Shown: piece after piece, positions 37,401-46,295 of the stretch
Layout: each line of letters opens with the position of its first letter
Position numbering within the stretch: the stretch's first letter is position 1
NCBI RefSeq assembly: GCF_900142465.1
Contig: NZ_FRAX01000008.1
Coordinates: 62,001 to 126,000 of the forward strand
Origin: Fibrobacter sp. UWH6
GTDB taxonomy: Bacteria; Fibrobacterota; Fibrobacteria; Fibrobacterales; Fibrobacteraceae
Direction of reading: 5' to 3'
DNA length: 64,000 nt
Notes under the pieces: generated by a model
The model's database searches: none
What the model saw: only the letters and a program-made list of their open reading frames with translations
What the model was told of the DNA's origin: nothing
Position numbers and translations under genes: made by a program

Positions 37401-39969
37401 CGACAGTAAAACAGGGAACCCCATCCAGAACTTGTCCGCAGAAAACTTCGAAATCTTCCAGGATGGCAAAAGTGTTCCCACCCAGGTTTCCACTATGGAG
37501 CAGGTGGGAGGCGTTTCCGTGGCCCTGGTCGTTGATGAAAGCGGATCTATGTCGGGAACAAGAATTACCGAAGCCAAGGAATCCATCCGTCAATTCATCT
37601 CGGATATGGGCCAATACGATAGAACGGCAATCGTAGGCTTCTCTGGCGGAAGCAATTACAAGGTCCACCAGACCATGACATCGGATAAGGAATTGCTGAT
37701 GAATGCCGTTGACCGGCTTACAGCATCCGGCGGGACCAACATCAAGACCGGAGCCTATTACGGCGTAGAACAGGTCTTTGGCGAAACCAACCCAACGGCA
37801 GTCATCATTTTCTCTGACGGCGATAACGGATCCGAAACCATTTCCAGCGACGAAGTAATCGATTACGCCAAAAGTCTAAATACCACCATCTATTCTGTAG
37901 GCATCGGCGGCAACTACGAAGTTCCCCTGAAAGAATTGGCAGAAGCTACTGGAGGCACCTACACTAACGCACCTACCGCAGGACAATTGGCTTCCATCTA
38001 TTCCGAAGTCAGAACCTCCGTACAGACCCGCTACGTTGTCTGTTACCGAAGCCCCGATATGATTCTTGACGGAGACGTCCATACCGTTTCAGTGAACGTC
38101 AAATTCCTGGAAAACGCTTCTCAGAAAACCGCCACCTGGAGTGAAGATTTTACGCCACCCATTATCCGTCTAACGGACTCCACCAAGGCCCTCATCGGCA
38201 AAAAGCAAGCCGCAGGCGACTCCATTGTTATCGAGGCTCGCATTACCACCAAGAGCGACGTGGACTACGCCCGAATCTACTTGCGTCATGCAGGCATCCC
38301 CCAAGGATCCTTCAGCCCTTATGACATGGAAAATGTTTCTGGCAACTTGTGGCGTTTTGTGGTTAGCGACTCCATGGCCGTGGCTCCGGGAATCAACTTC
38401 TACATCATAGCCGCTGACACGACAGGTCTAATGGGCCGCGGCCCTAATGTCAGCAACCCCGCCGCGCAACCCTACACCATTCCCATTGACAACCAGGCAC
38501 CTTCCGTTTCCATGGTTTACAACTGCGCAGACACTTCTAACGGAAAGGCAACCTTCTCCTTTAACATCCTGGACAATGACGGCATTTACGAAGCCAGACT
38601 GTTCTACAAGAATTCCGACATGGTTGTCTTCAACGGCAAAGCCCTTAGTCACCTGGCCGGCGAAAACCGTTGGTCTGTAAAAATTCCGTCAAGTTTATTC
38701 CAAGGTGATAGCGTTGAATTCTACCTGAGAGCCACTGACAAGGCTGGCGTTACCACCCGCTGGAAAACCTTCAGGAATTCATTCATCAACGCCTGCGAAG
38801 AACCTATTGAAGAGGAAGAGGATATCCCCGAAGAAGATTCCACCCGTGTAGCGGACAAGGCCGAAATATATGATTTGAATCTGGATGGTACCGCAGACTT
38901 TATAAAGATCCGTTTCCAGGAAAAGCTTCTGAAAAAGATCGCCGGCATCGACACCTTGTTCTGGAATAGCCCCGATGGAGATTGGCGAAGCGTTACCCAG
39001 AACAACGTGGAAATTTCAAGCGATTCCCTTTGGATTACAGCCAATTTGGAGCCCTTCAAATATGGCCTTACCAGCGCAAAGAATTCACCCTACCTGAGAA
39101 TCCTTCACAAGAAAAGGGGCAAGACGCAGAAACTGAAAATCAGGGACAAGATTGGCGCAGTTGTTGTCAGCGCCCAGAAGCGCCCCGGCGAATTCGCCAT
39201 AAACAACGACATGGGCGGAATCAACGAAATCTACCCCGACACATTAATCGTCAAACTGTCAGAACCTATCGAAGTAAAAGAAACGACCTCTTCCAAGAAA
39301 TCAAAAAAATCTGAAGATAGGGAACCTTGGCAAAAACTGTTCCGATATTCAGAAAACTGCGAAGATACAGTTTCCCACCCCATCAATCTGCTGAGCATTC
39401 CGAAAAAGGATTCATCGGGATTGGTGTGGACCTTACTTCTGAAAGACCGCGTCGTAAACGTAGGCAACTGCATCATCACAGACCATCAGGCCCCTTATCA
39501 GGATGAAGCAGGAAACGCTATGGGCCGCGGAGGCGTAGAGGCTACCGGCACCGACATCGCCACCTATCTTTACAAGATCAGGAGCAACCCCTCTGTCAGC
39601 GGCTTAGGCCAACCTGTCGAATGGATTCCCGACGGTCAGGACGAATGGGAAACTCAACCCGATTCTATTTCTAGCGTAGAGGTATGGACAATCGCCCCCT
39701 ATAAGGTCTCTGTCACCATTTACGATGGAATGGCCCAGGTGCTTGCCACCTTCAACCAGGAATTCGGCTCAAACGGCGAAATGGAAATGGAAAGCCGCAG
39801 TAGCAGCGAGCACCGTTACAAGGTTGGATTCATCAGCTGGAACCAGCGTTCGTCAGAAGGACGACTCGCCGGAACCGGAGTCTACACCTGGAGAATCCTG
39901 TTCAGATTCGAAGACGGGCATTCCGAACTCCGAGTCTTGAATACAGGCATCAAGCGCAAACAGAAATAG
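34405..39969 (+). CDS. Giant secreted repeat protein with von Willebrand A domain
   Basis: An 1854-residue exported protein. Translation starts at TTG 34405, with GAGG six bases upstream, giving a signal peptide that ends near residue 31 (AGAFAAG). Five tandem modules of about 190 residues start near residues 34, 227, 405, 594 and 785. Each has a beta-domain (Y-x-I-x-ATxxxY...VRLKFVAP...YTI) and a part like the InlB B-repeat (FDHWRVIKGKATI, KFKSWELVTGTATF). A vWA domain (about 1035-1215) has a complete metal site: DESGS, GGTN, SDGDN. The rest is beta-rich, with Glu/Asp and Lys stretches near 1468 and 1635. It ends in a FlgD-like Ig fold (GTGVYTWRILFRFEDG). Adhesion to substrate or surface assembly is plausible but unproven. 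No island dyad lies upstream. Confidence 0.85.
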   Translation: MSLKNFFGRVLGVCIISLAASAVFTAGAFAAGSTYKISATATEYNVKNNGFLGSTNYSNEGVRLIFVAPTTGTYTINFQTDAPDKEFKIIKTDSSYNANFLTTYFYSTFKDSVAVNAGDSLFYKVNNYWYADTLENFKVSYSTLTATTKNLTVTSASKNCYTSGSSGKVVVGTKQTFFGYGKEGYRPAGWKYTSDSLRAYDNITYKFSAYFYGNTKLELQCEPGKIYDITTKRTGYDTDRDFYDVKPENGIWFRYVFPDTNLHVIKGSPKSRTHYFYSYENDSTFTTSKGNRSLYRYSFVPVKGKKGDSWYFKDKQSYYDYKDSLFIQAMDAAIVTTQGKTRPDTVGINDTLSVSVSVKADSQLVNWYVISGKGTFADSSLKSTLFIPSTAQATIGYKLKLGEMYTLTSKPTSYSTPKNGSATKDGYYGIRFKFVATDSSNYTISYNTQNTIHILSYQDDSLFSRSKSSTYNYNGNGHAFTAEKGKTYYFLLDQYSDPAETINVSVQKALKVDADIDSTQGYIYISGNQKNYDYSHIKGDSLSLSAYSRNDYIFSKWEVTSGQCSVLDPKKASTKLVINSDCRIKAVYRLGQVYPIIATPVSYDFNDHSFSNASYNKEVRLKFVAPKAGKYTIAISRPVVDYSERALQITRYKSSAFSTADTLFSYVSSILIDTLNMNAGDSIFYSVKSYYSNYQDDPFWISYSQNTASLTIITDSLGTASPSGYSSAYTNVAYPIRISSSKHNRFDHWRVIKGKATIKDSLSNGTVVIIRDSSTIKAVFKKGVFKTLSTVKKHYDFYKDFYSESLRTSVLFKWTPTDTLKHMLGIAFDSTTSYTINHWGTDSTLSNSTRSWVAVGNTFQAQVSGTPGVPLYFEVKLSSAYGFKNPGFTISEQTPVTVIVSESSNGRVFPKNEIITYPGFDTSLTAIPYGGYKFKSWELVTGTATFASKDSATTRIKPTSRQCTIRPNFELDSSTVTAVSILDINLNEHPGVCVSVSASDSKTGNPIQNLSAENFEIFQDGKSVPTQVSTMEQVGGVSVALVVDESGSMSGTRITEAKESIRQFISDMGQYDRTAIVGFSGGSNYKVHQTMTSDKELLMNAVDRLTASGGTNIKTGAYYGVEQVFGETNPTAVIIFSDGDNGSETISSDEVIDYAKSLNTTIYSVGIGGNYEVPLKELAEATGGTYTNAPTAGQLASIYSEVRTSVQTRYVVCYRSPDMILDGDVHTVSVNVKFLENASQKTATWSEDFTPPIIRLTDSTKALIGKKQAAGDSIVIEARITTKSDVDYARIYLRHAGIPQGSFSPYDMENVSGNLWRFVVSDSMAVAPGINFYIIAADTTGLMGRGPNVSNPAAQPYTIPIDNQAPSVSMVYNCADTSNGKATFSFNILDNDGIYEARLFYKNSDMVVFNGKALSHLAGENRWSVKIPSSLFQGDSVEFYLRATDKAGVTTRWKTFRNSFINACEEPIEEEEDIPEEDSTRVADKAEIYDLNLDGTADFIKIRFQEKLLKKIAGIDTLFWNSPDGDWRSVTQNNVEISSDSLWITANLEPFKYGLTSAKNSPYLRILHKKRGKTQKLKIRDKIGAVVVSAQKRPGEFAINNDMGGINEIYPDTLIVKLSEPIEVKETTSSKKSKKSEDREPWQKLFRYSENCEDTVSHPINLLSIPKKDSSGLVWTLLLKDRVVNVGNCIITDHQAPYQDEAGNAMGRGGVEATGTDIATYLYKIRSNPSVSGLGQPVEWIPDGQDEWETQPDSISSVEVWTIAPYKVSVTIYDGMAQVLATFNQEFGSNGEMEMESRSSSEHRYKVGFISWNQRSSEGRLAGTGVYTWRILFRFEDGHSELRVLNTGIKRKQK

Positions 39970-39973
39970 AAAA

Positions 39974-40837
39974 TCAGTTCACCTTAGCCTTGTCTGCTTT
40001 TCGGTTCTGGTCACCGATCTTAATGCGAACCGTAAAGCAGTTTTCCAGATTCAGAGCCCTCAGGAATTCATGAAGGATTCTGTATTCATCGCCTGCGGTA
40101 AAAGCCTCGAAATTCTTCTGGAAGATATTGAAAGTGTGGGCCACATCGTCTACCAGTTTCTGAGGCACTTCAAACATTTCTACAAAGCTGACACCGTACA
40201 GCTTTCTAAACAGGAAGGCGGGCAACACCATTACACTCCTGAACCAGTCCGTAACGACCTGGGATTTCTGGGGCTTGGCATTCTGCTGCTTGATGACGTT
40301 TACATAGGTGCGGATTTCCTTGCCCATGGCATTCAGCTGTAAGGGACGGAATTCTTTCATCTGATAGATTTTTGCGTCTGCGATCAAATCCATAGAGGCA
40401 CAGACAAAGAAGTTGGTAAAGTCGGAATACAACGACTGGGACATGGATTCCAGCACTTCCATCTGAGACTCGGGAACAATCTTTTCTAACTCGCCACGGA
40501 ACTTACCCACGGCATTCCTGAAATTAGATTCAGTACAGCAGACTTCATGCTCCCTGTTATTCAGAATAGATTCGCGAGCCATCTCAAAGCGGACGACTTC
40601 ACGCAATTTCTTATACACGTCACCTTCATCGTCAGAAGTTTCCATCTTGACACCATACTTCTTTTCTACAGAGTCGGCCTTCTGCTTGACAAGGGCAGCA
40701 TAATCCGTCTCGCTACAAATCTTCATAGAAGATGAAATCAACTGCTTGAAAAGTTCATTGTAACGGTCAGCGGACTGACTGTCAACGGGCTTAAAGTTCA
40801 GCAATCCTTCCAGGGCGTTATCGAATTCGTTCTGCAT
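39974..40837 (-). CDS. Hypothetical protein
   Basis: I do not recognise this 287-residue protein. It lacks a signal peptide and is rich in predicted helices and charged residues. The middle holds two cysteines close together (HEVCCTESNF). A hydrophobic stretch near residues 205-225 (VMVLPAFLFRKLYGVSF) could touch a membrane. It converges on the vWA gene with only four bases between stops and shares its strand with the downstream enzyme genes, but it has no island dyad. Confidence 0.65.
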   Translation of the reverse strand: MQNEFDNALEGLLNFKPVDSQSADRYNELFKQLISSSMKICSETDYAALVKQKADSVEKKYGVKMETSDDEGDVYKKLREVVRFEMARESILNNREHEVCCTESNFRNAVGKFRGELEKIVPESQMEVLESMSQSLYSDFTNFFVCASMDLIADAKIYQMKEFRPLQLNAMGKEIRTYVNVIKQQNAKPQKSQVVTDWFRSVMVLPAFLFRKLYGVSFVEMFEVPQKLVDDVAHTFNIFQKNFEAFTAGDEYRILHEFLRALNLENCFTVRIKIGDQNRKADKAKVN

Positions 40838-40852
40838 ATACTTACCAATTTC

Positions 40853-40877
40853 AAAAAATCCCGGTCAAATGCCGGGA
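40853..40877 (-). terminator. Terminator of the Cache-GGDEF gene
   Basis: TCCCGG/CCGGGA stem with a seven-base loop, T6 on the minus strand, 30 bases after the stop. Confidence 0.75.
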
Positions 40878-40906
40878 GGCTAATTTAACGATGCCAAATA
40901 TAGCTT

Positions 40907-42478
40907 TTAACCGAAACTTTTCATCGCTCTCTTATTTTCGTACATGGCGTCATGGGCACGCTGCACCGCATCAACAAGAGGTTCGTTCGTGTAACAGTTA
41001 TAGACGGCAAGTCCCTTGGCAATAGAGATGCGATCCCAGGGAGCAGAATCTTCGGAACGGGTAGCAGCCATCTTGCGGTCCATTTCAGCCAGAAGAGCCT
41101 CGCGGTTTCTGTAGTCTTCATACTGGAGGACAGCCACAAATTCGTCTCCGCCAACACGGAATACGGGACTATGGCCAAACACCTGGCAAATAATCTGGCA
41201 AGCGTTCTGCAAGAGCAAATCACCATGATCATGGCCGCTGCATTCATTTACCTTTTTCAAGTTGTTCACATCAAACGAGACAAAGCCCAATTCCGTAACG
41301 GCAAACATGTTCACCTTATTCTGCAGGTCTGCCAAAAAAGTATCAAAGGCCGTTTTATTGCGCACCCCAGTGAGGCCATCCTTAAAGGCCACGCCCCTTA
41401 CAAAACCCATATACTCCTTCACATACTTTCGGATTGCAGCAAAATTATGGGCAAGATCCTCCACTTCATCATCAGAATGGAATTCCAGCGAAACATCAAT
41501 ATTTCCGGCAACCATTTGATTGGCGGATTCAGTCAGCGCCGTCAGAGGTTCTGTAATAGAGCGGGCCATACGTACAGAAATCAAACCGAAAACAAGAAGG
41601 ATTATAAAAGTAAAGCCCATAATTTCGGCAACCAGTGCATCGCGCTGCATATTGGTCTCGGAGGCTGGAACTTCTAGCACAAGCACCATCCCATTAGAAA
41701 GGACTCTCTTCACGCAGACCCTGCGGAAATTATCAGGAACCCTAGAACCTCTCGACAGAGACGGATGATAAATTACAGTTCCATTCTTGTTTTCCAGGTA
41801 GGCATATCCAGACTCAAGGAATGAAATGCTCGCGATTTCTGAAGTCAGATACCCAAAGTCGATATCAACACCAACAACGCCAACTTCCGTTCCGAACTTG
41901 ACCAAGGGCATCACATAGGATATCATGTAAATATCGACATTCTTATTTTCGTAAGGATCCATCCAGATGGGTTTACCCGAAATAACGGGGACGTAATACC
42001 AACCCACATGTTCGATGTCGCTGGGATCGTACTTTGAAAAATCGGTCGGGACCTGCTTCAGGATGTTTCCGTTCTTACTTGTCTTGGCCAGAAAAACCCC
42101 AGAAGTGGGAGGCGTAAACTTGGGATTATAACGCAAATACACAGCCACAGCACTATTCACGTTATGGATGGTCGCCCGCATAAAATTCAGGTTGTAATCC
42201 GTAAACGCTTGCTGGCGCAAGGTATCCTTCAATTCATCCAAATCATCAAGCCCATCCAACACCACATAAGATACGGTCTTCACATACTGCTCGATATTCT
42301 GCAACCTGGCAGAAATGCGGGCTGATTCCCTCTGGCTGATCAACTGCAGATGTTCCTGGGTGTCGTCCTTGACAAAATGACTAGCACACAAAATGCCAAA
42401 ACCTCCCACGAATACTGCGCAGAGCAGCAATACGGAGAGGTTTAATCTTAGGATTTTGCTATGAATAGACGTCTTCAT
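40907..42478 (-). CDS. Cache-HAMP-GGDEF diguanylate cyclase
   Basis: A 523-residue inner-membrane receptor predicted to make cyclic di-GMP. The first membrane helix spans about 12-34. A periplasmic double-Cache sensor covers about 40-275 (WMDPYENKNVDIYMISYVMPL is typical of the ligand pocket). The second helix is about 285-305. A HAMP linker (ARSITEPLTALTESANQM) follows, and GGDEF lies at about 365-520 with an intact RVGGDEF. No RxxD inhibitory site is seen before it. Cache domains sense small molecules such as amino or organic acids. It sits inside the hemicellulase island without the island promoter. Confidence 0.93.
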   Translation of the reverse strand: MKTSIHSKILRLNLSVLLLCAVFVGGFGILCASHFVKDDTQEHLQLISQRESARISARLQNIEQYVKTVSYVVLDGLDDLDELKDTLRQQAFTDYNLNFMRATIHNVNSAVAVYLRYNPKFTPPTSGVFLAKTSKNGNILKQVPTDFSKYDPSDIEHVGWYYVPVISGKPIWMDPYENKNVDIYMISYVMPLVKFGTEVGVVGVDIDFGYLTSEIASISFLESGYAYLENKNGTVIYHPSLSRGSRVPDNFRRVCVKRVLSNGMVLVLEVPASETNMQRDALVAEIMGFTFIILLVFGLISVRMARSITEPLTALTESANQMVAGNIDVSLEFHSDDEVEDLAHNFAAIRKYVKEYMGFVRGVAFKDGLTGVRNKTAFDTFLADLQNKVNMFAVTELGFVSFDVNNLKKVNECSGHDHGDLLLQNACQIICQVFGHSPVFRVGGDEFVAVLQYEDYRNREALLAEMDRKMAATRSEDSAPWDRISIAKGLAVYNCYTNEPLVDAVQRAHDAMYENKRAMKSFG

Positions 42479-42518
42479 GGGTTAAAATATAACCAAAACG
42501 TCTGTATACAGCCGGCAG

Positions 42519-44216
42519 CTACTTCACATTAAACTTTACAGCGGGACCATAAGCGGGTTTCGCCACATAAATTCCAGGATTTTTCACAAGCCCGCGAACC
42601 TGTTCCGCAATACCCGCAGACAAACCGTACACAGTCCCCACATAATTTCCATTTACGGTAAAGACTGAATAGTTCTGCGGAGTAGCCACGTTAAATTGCA
42701 GGCGTGTTCCGACAACCGCATTCGGATCTCCAAGACTGACCCAGTCCACATTGCCGTAAGCACCCGTAAACTGTAGCTTCAGCACATGTTCCCCTTCGGC
42801 GATTTCAGACACGGGGAATTCGATTTCGGAATAGGTTACCCAATCTCCGCCCTTGGGAATCTTGACCGTATCGGTCACCGTCTTGTCGTCGATGTACAGG
42901 ATAAAGCCTGCCCCCTCGAGACCGCTAGCCACTCGGGCAGAACCGACAAGAGAATCATGGGCTCCAACGTTCACAGAATATTCCAGCCATTCACCCACCT
43001 GGGTATAGCCCAAGGAATAGCCTTCGCAATCCTTGGTATTCAGGGAGTCGGAGCAGCCAAAGCCAACGATATCCACAGCATCATCCCTATAGACATTTCC
43101 CTGGTTTGAAGCATCCTTGTCGTAGAAGGAAACACGGTTTCCGCCCTTGTCATAATTTTCAGCTTCAATTTTTCCGGGCAACGCAATGATTCCGTCAAAC
43201 GGTTCTTGAACGGCAGGAGTCGTCTCAACAGTATCCGTCCAGGAATACTGCATACGGTCTACGCCAGACTGGTTCACGATTTCAAGTTTGGTATTGGCTC
43301 CTTCACCGGAACGGGTTACCATACTGTACCAGTCACCATCGCGGAGGCCAACCCAGTAGAAACTGCCCATCTGCCATTCACGAAGTTGTTCGGACATACC
43401 GCGAATGTAGGCCATGAAGTAGTTGGTGGGATTGGGATCGTTGTAATCCATGATCTCGTAATGAACGCCGTTCTTGTCGCCAGGGCCCATAGCGCCACCC
43501 CATTCGGTTGCCACGGTGCGGTCGGCGTACTTGCCCACCTTGCCCTTGAAACTGTTCATCCAGCCCTGTTCGGTAGTAATGCTCATGTTCCAGAAGGTGT
43601 ATTCGTGCACTGCGAAAAGGCATCCATCAAAACGGGAATCGTCGGCGATTTCGGGCACATTCCATGCAAGGCCCGTACCATCCAGCAAAACATGGTCACG
43701 AGGAACATCCGGGTAACGAGCCAGCCACTTTGCGTACAGACTACGAAGTTCGTCCTTGGTGTACATGTGGGGTTCGTTGAAAATTTCGAAATAGGCATTG
43801 GGATTGTCACCGTATTCCTTGATGACGGTATCCCACATTTTCCACCAGTCATCCATGTTCTTGGGGCCGGCGGGCTGTGCAGGGCCCCAGTAGCCAACGA
43901 GCATACGACCGTGAGCCAGAATACCGTCGATAATGCCCTTATAGGAGCTCCAGGCCTTTAAAGCGGTAGGTTCGTTAATAGGAATGCGCAGGCTGTTGAT
44001 GCCCAGTTTTTCTACGAACTGGCTCATGACGCGGTCGGACAGCGCGTAGGCGGCCTGGTAGTCCTCAGTGCCGGTCATGCCGGAAAGTTTCAGCACATCG
44101 GAGACGAAATTGTCACGCTTATCAGCCCAGTTCGTACCGCGGAACTGATTCGTTACCGCAAAGGAGCTAACGGCAAAAACAGCAGCAAATGCTGCAACGG
44201 AAACCAATTTCCCCAT
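42519..44216 (-). CDS. GH5 glycoside hydrolase with CBM6 and C-terminal module
   Basis: A 565-residue secreted family 5 enzyme. Signal peptide about 1-20 (AVFAVSSFA). The TIM barrel spans about 22-335. INSLRIPINEP is the conserved Arg block, FEIFNEPH holds the acid/base Glu, VHEYTFW the catalytic-site His, and ATEWGG the nucleophile Glu. CBM6 spans about 345-500 (LPGKIEAENYDKGG). The C-terminal module YSVFTVNGNYVGTVYG follows. GH5 covers endoglucanases, mannanases and xylan- or xyloglucan-active enzymes, so specificity is open. In this island xylan or glucomannan is the likely target. Its promoter dyad overlaps the terminator of the GH27 gene. Confidence 0.9.
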   Translation of the reverse strand: MGKLVSVAAFAAVFAVSSFAVTNQFRGTNWADKRDNFVSDVLKLSGMTGTEDYQAAYALSDRVMSQFVEKLGINSLRIPINEPTALKAWSSYKGIIDGILAHGRMLVGYWGPAQPAGPKNMDDWWKMWDTVIKEYGDNPNAYFEIFNEPHMYTKDELRSLYAKWLARYPDVPRDHVLLDGTGLAWNVPEIADDSRFDGCLFAVHEYTFWNMSITTEQGWMNSFKGKVGKYADRTVATEWGGAMGPGDKNGVHYEIMDYNDPNPTNYFMAYIRGMSEQLREWQMGSFYWVGLRDGDWYSMVTRSGEGANTKLEIVNQSGVDRMQYSWTDTVETTPAVQEPFDGIIALPGKIEAENYDKGGNRVSFYDKDASNQGNVYRDDAVDIVGFGCSDSLNTKDCEGYSLGYTQVGEWLEYSVNVGAHDSLVGSARVASGLEGAGFILYIDDKTVTDTVKIPKGGDWVTYSEIEFPVSEIAEGEHVLKLQFTGAYGNVDWVSLGDPNAVVGTRLQFNVATPQNYSVFTVNGNYVGTVYGLSAGIAEQVRGLVKNPGIYVAKPAYGPAVKFNVK

Positions 44217-44290
44217 AATATCCTCTCAATTGCGTCAACCACGACGCACCAACCGTAAACGGAACCACCACAATCCTGTTTACAAGTCTA

Positions 44291-44353
44291 AAGATATTTT
44301 TCACAGCGGTAAAAAACGCAAACAAAAAAAAAGTTCCTTTGACATTTTGTCAA
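44291..44353 (-). promoter_or_regulatory. Island dyad promoter of GH5 gene
   Basis: Dyad TTGACATTTTGTCAA (44339-44353), perfect arms. -10 box TATCTT (44291-44296), centre distance 52.5 bp. Confidence 0.78.
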
Positions 44354-44359
44354 AGGAAC
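44323..44359 (-). terminator. Terminator of the GH27 gene, built around the dyad
   Basis: Perfect 11-base arms GTTCCTTTGAC/GTCAAAGGAAC (44333-44359) with a long T run on the minus strand, just after the GH27 stop. The inner 15 bases are the dyad of the GH5 promoter. Confidence 0.82.
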
Positions 44360-44382
44360 CAAAATCAATCTGACTTGTTTTT

Positions 44383-46200
44383 TTAGCGAAGCAGATACAT
44401 GCCGTTGGAACGCTTCTTTGTTTCGCGGCCCAGATTTCGGCCCGTCAGAGAATAGGCGTTACGTTCGCCCTTCACAAGACCGGCAGAACGGCTCTGAGCC
44501 ACCTTCTTACCAATGCGAGCTGTACCACTACCCTCGAACTGAACATAGTCAATATCCATCCAGTCACTAGTAACAGTAAAGCGGAGAATGTGTTCGCCCT
44601 TGGTCAAGTTCACCTTCTTTTCAACCAGGTTGTAGTCATCGTAATTATCATCGCCTTCACCCTTGGGCACGGAGATTTCTTCGGTAATGTCAGTACCGTC
44701 TACAGAGAACTTGAAGCTGGAAGTTTCGTTGGCAGAAGCCACATAGGCGCCCAAAGTGTATTCACCTGTTTCGGCAACATCAACTGTATATTCGAGCCAA
44801 TCACCCTTCTGGTTGTAACCAATTACAATGCGGCCGTCAGTCTTTTCATAAATGTCTACGGGAGTTCCCTTACGGTAATCGCTGTTGCCCTGATTTTCGG
44901 AATCGCCATCGCTATAGGAAACGTTACCCTGGCCGATACCGCTAACGTCAAAATCTTCCATTTCGATCTTGCCGGGGATTGCAAAGGCCTTGCCCTTGAA
45001 CGGTTCGCGGGGAACGGGTTCAAGAATCAAGCGGAGCAATACAGAACCGTGGGCAGGAACTTCAACAGAGACATGGTTCAGCTTGCCCAAATCCTTCTTC
45101 TGCCAGGCATCGCGAACTTCCACTTCACCAGTTACACCGATATCTGCGAAATCGCATTCGATAGTCTGGGTAGAGGTATTGTCATTCAGGAGAGCTACAG
45201 CGAGGTCACCATTGCGCAAGGGCTTGGTCCAGACCTGCTTACCATCTACATTAGAAATTCGATGTCCCTGCACGCCCAGGGAATCCTGGTTAATGGCAAT
45301 CATATCCTTGTTCAGGTAAAGCTCCTTCACCTGGTCGCTCATCTTGCGGACATCGGAACTGATCATGATGGGAGCCGCCATAATGGACCACATGGTCATC
45401 TGGGACTTCTGTTCTTCATAAGTCAGGTTTCTGTTATCCACTTCGAGCATGTCCGGGTCATTCCAGTTACCCGGCTTTGCAATCTTCCAGTACTTGTCAT
45501 TGGCATCGATAATTTCGTAAACGCCGCGGTACCAGGAGGTAGATCTCCATTCGGGGCCAATATCGAAAGTGGTACGCCACAGATGGGCGATTTTCGGCAT
45601 CCAGTCCTTATATTCCCAGGCGCAAATGCTGAACACGATGTCGCGGCCGGAATTGCGGAGAGCCTTGGACATACGGGTGTAATCTTCTTCCTGGTTGGAG
45701 CCGGGAGCCGGGTCGCAGTTATCGTACTTCAGGTAGTCAACGCCCCATTCGGCAAACTTCTTGGCATCCTGTTCTTCGTGCATGTAGGAGCCGTTTTCGC
45801 TTACCCAGTTGCTGTTGTAATGATGGCAGGTACGTTTACCGCGGTCGCCATACACGCCGAACTTCAGGCCCTTCTTATGAATGTAATCGGCCAGAGCCTT
45901 CATGCCACTGGGGAAAGTCTTGGGATGGTTCTGGAGGTCGCCATTGGCGTCGCGCTTGGTGTCCATCCAGTTGTCGTCCAGATTCAGGTAGATATAGCCA
46001 GCATCGCGAAGGCCAGAAGAAACCATGGCGTCGGCCACTTCCTTGATCTGGGTTTCGTTGATGTTTTCGTGGAATACGTTCCAGCTGTTCCAGCCCAGAG
46101 GGGGCGTAAGCACCAGACTATCTGGGTGGGCATTTGCAGTAACGGCAGCTACAGCCATAGCGGCTGCAGCAAGACCCATCTGTTTCTTCAAACCGAACAT
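44383..46200 (-). CDS. GH27 alpha-galactosidase with CBM6 and short C-terminal module
   Basis: A 605-residue secreted alpha-galactosidase, removing alpha-linked galactose (or beta-L-arabinopyranose) from hemicellulose side chains. Signal peptide about 1-24 (ANAHP). The family hallmark TPPLGWNSWNVF opens the barrel. YLNLDDNWM binds substrate, VDYLKYDNCD holds the nucleophile Asp, LWRTTFDI the acid/base Asp, and GNWNDPDMLEV is conserved. A beta-sandwich follows to about residue 400. CBM6 spans about 410-560 (IPGKIEMEDFDVSG). The C-terminal module is shorter than in its neighbours (about 40 residues, ending NGMYLLR). Confidence 0.95.
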   Translation of the reverse strand: MFGLKKQMGLAAAAMAVAAVTANAHPDSLVLTPPLGWNSWNVFHENINETQIKEVADAMVSSGLRDAGYIYLNLDDNWMDTKRDANGDLQNHPKTFPSGMKALADYIHKKGLKFGVYGDRGKRTCHHYNSNWVSENGSYMHEEQDAKKFAEWGVDYLKYDNCDPAPGSNQEEDYTRMSKALRNSGRDIVFSICAWEYKDWMPKIAHLWRTTFDIGPEWRSTSWYRGVYEIIDANDKYWKIAKPGNWNDPDMLEVDNRNLTYEEQKSQMTMWSIMAAPIMISSDVRKMSDQVKELYLNKDMIAINQDSLGVQGHRISNVDGKQVWTKPLRNGDLAVALLNDNTSTQTIECDFADIGVTGEVEVRDAWQKKDLGKLNHVSVEVPAHGSVLLRLILEPVPREPFKGKAFAIPGKIEMEDFDVSGIGQGNVSYSDGDSENQGNSDYRKGTPVDIYEKTDGRIVIGYNQKGDWLEYTVDVAETGEYTLGAYVASANETSSFKFSVDGTDITEEISVPKGEGDDNYDDYNLVEKKVNLTKGEHILRFTVTSDWMDIDYVQFEGSGTARIGKKVAQSRSAGLVKGERNAYSLTGRNLGRETKKRSNGMYLLR

Positions 46201-46227
46201 CTTTTCACTCCTGTTTAATTCGGTATT

Positions 46228-46291
46228 AAACTATCCACTTCTGTCACTGAAAACACCAACCTACCAGAATATTTCATGGACATTTTGTCTA
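46228..46291 (-). promoter_or_regulatory. Island dyad promoter of GH27 gene
   Basis: Dyad TGGACATTTTGTCTA (46277-46291). -10 box TAGTTT (46228-46233), centre distance 53.5 bp. The stop codon of the upstream CE1 gene is only four bases away, and no terminator separates them. Confidence 0.75.
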
Positions 46292-46295
46292 GATA

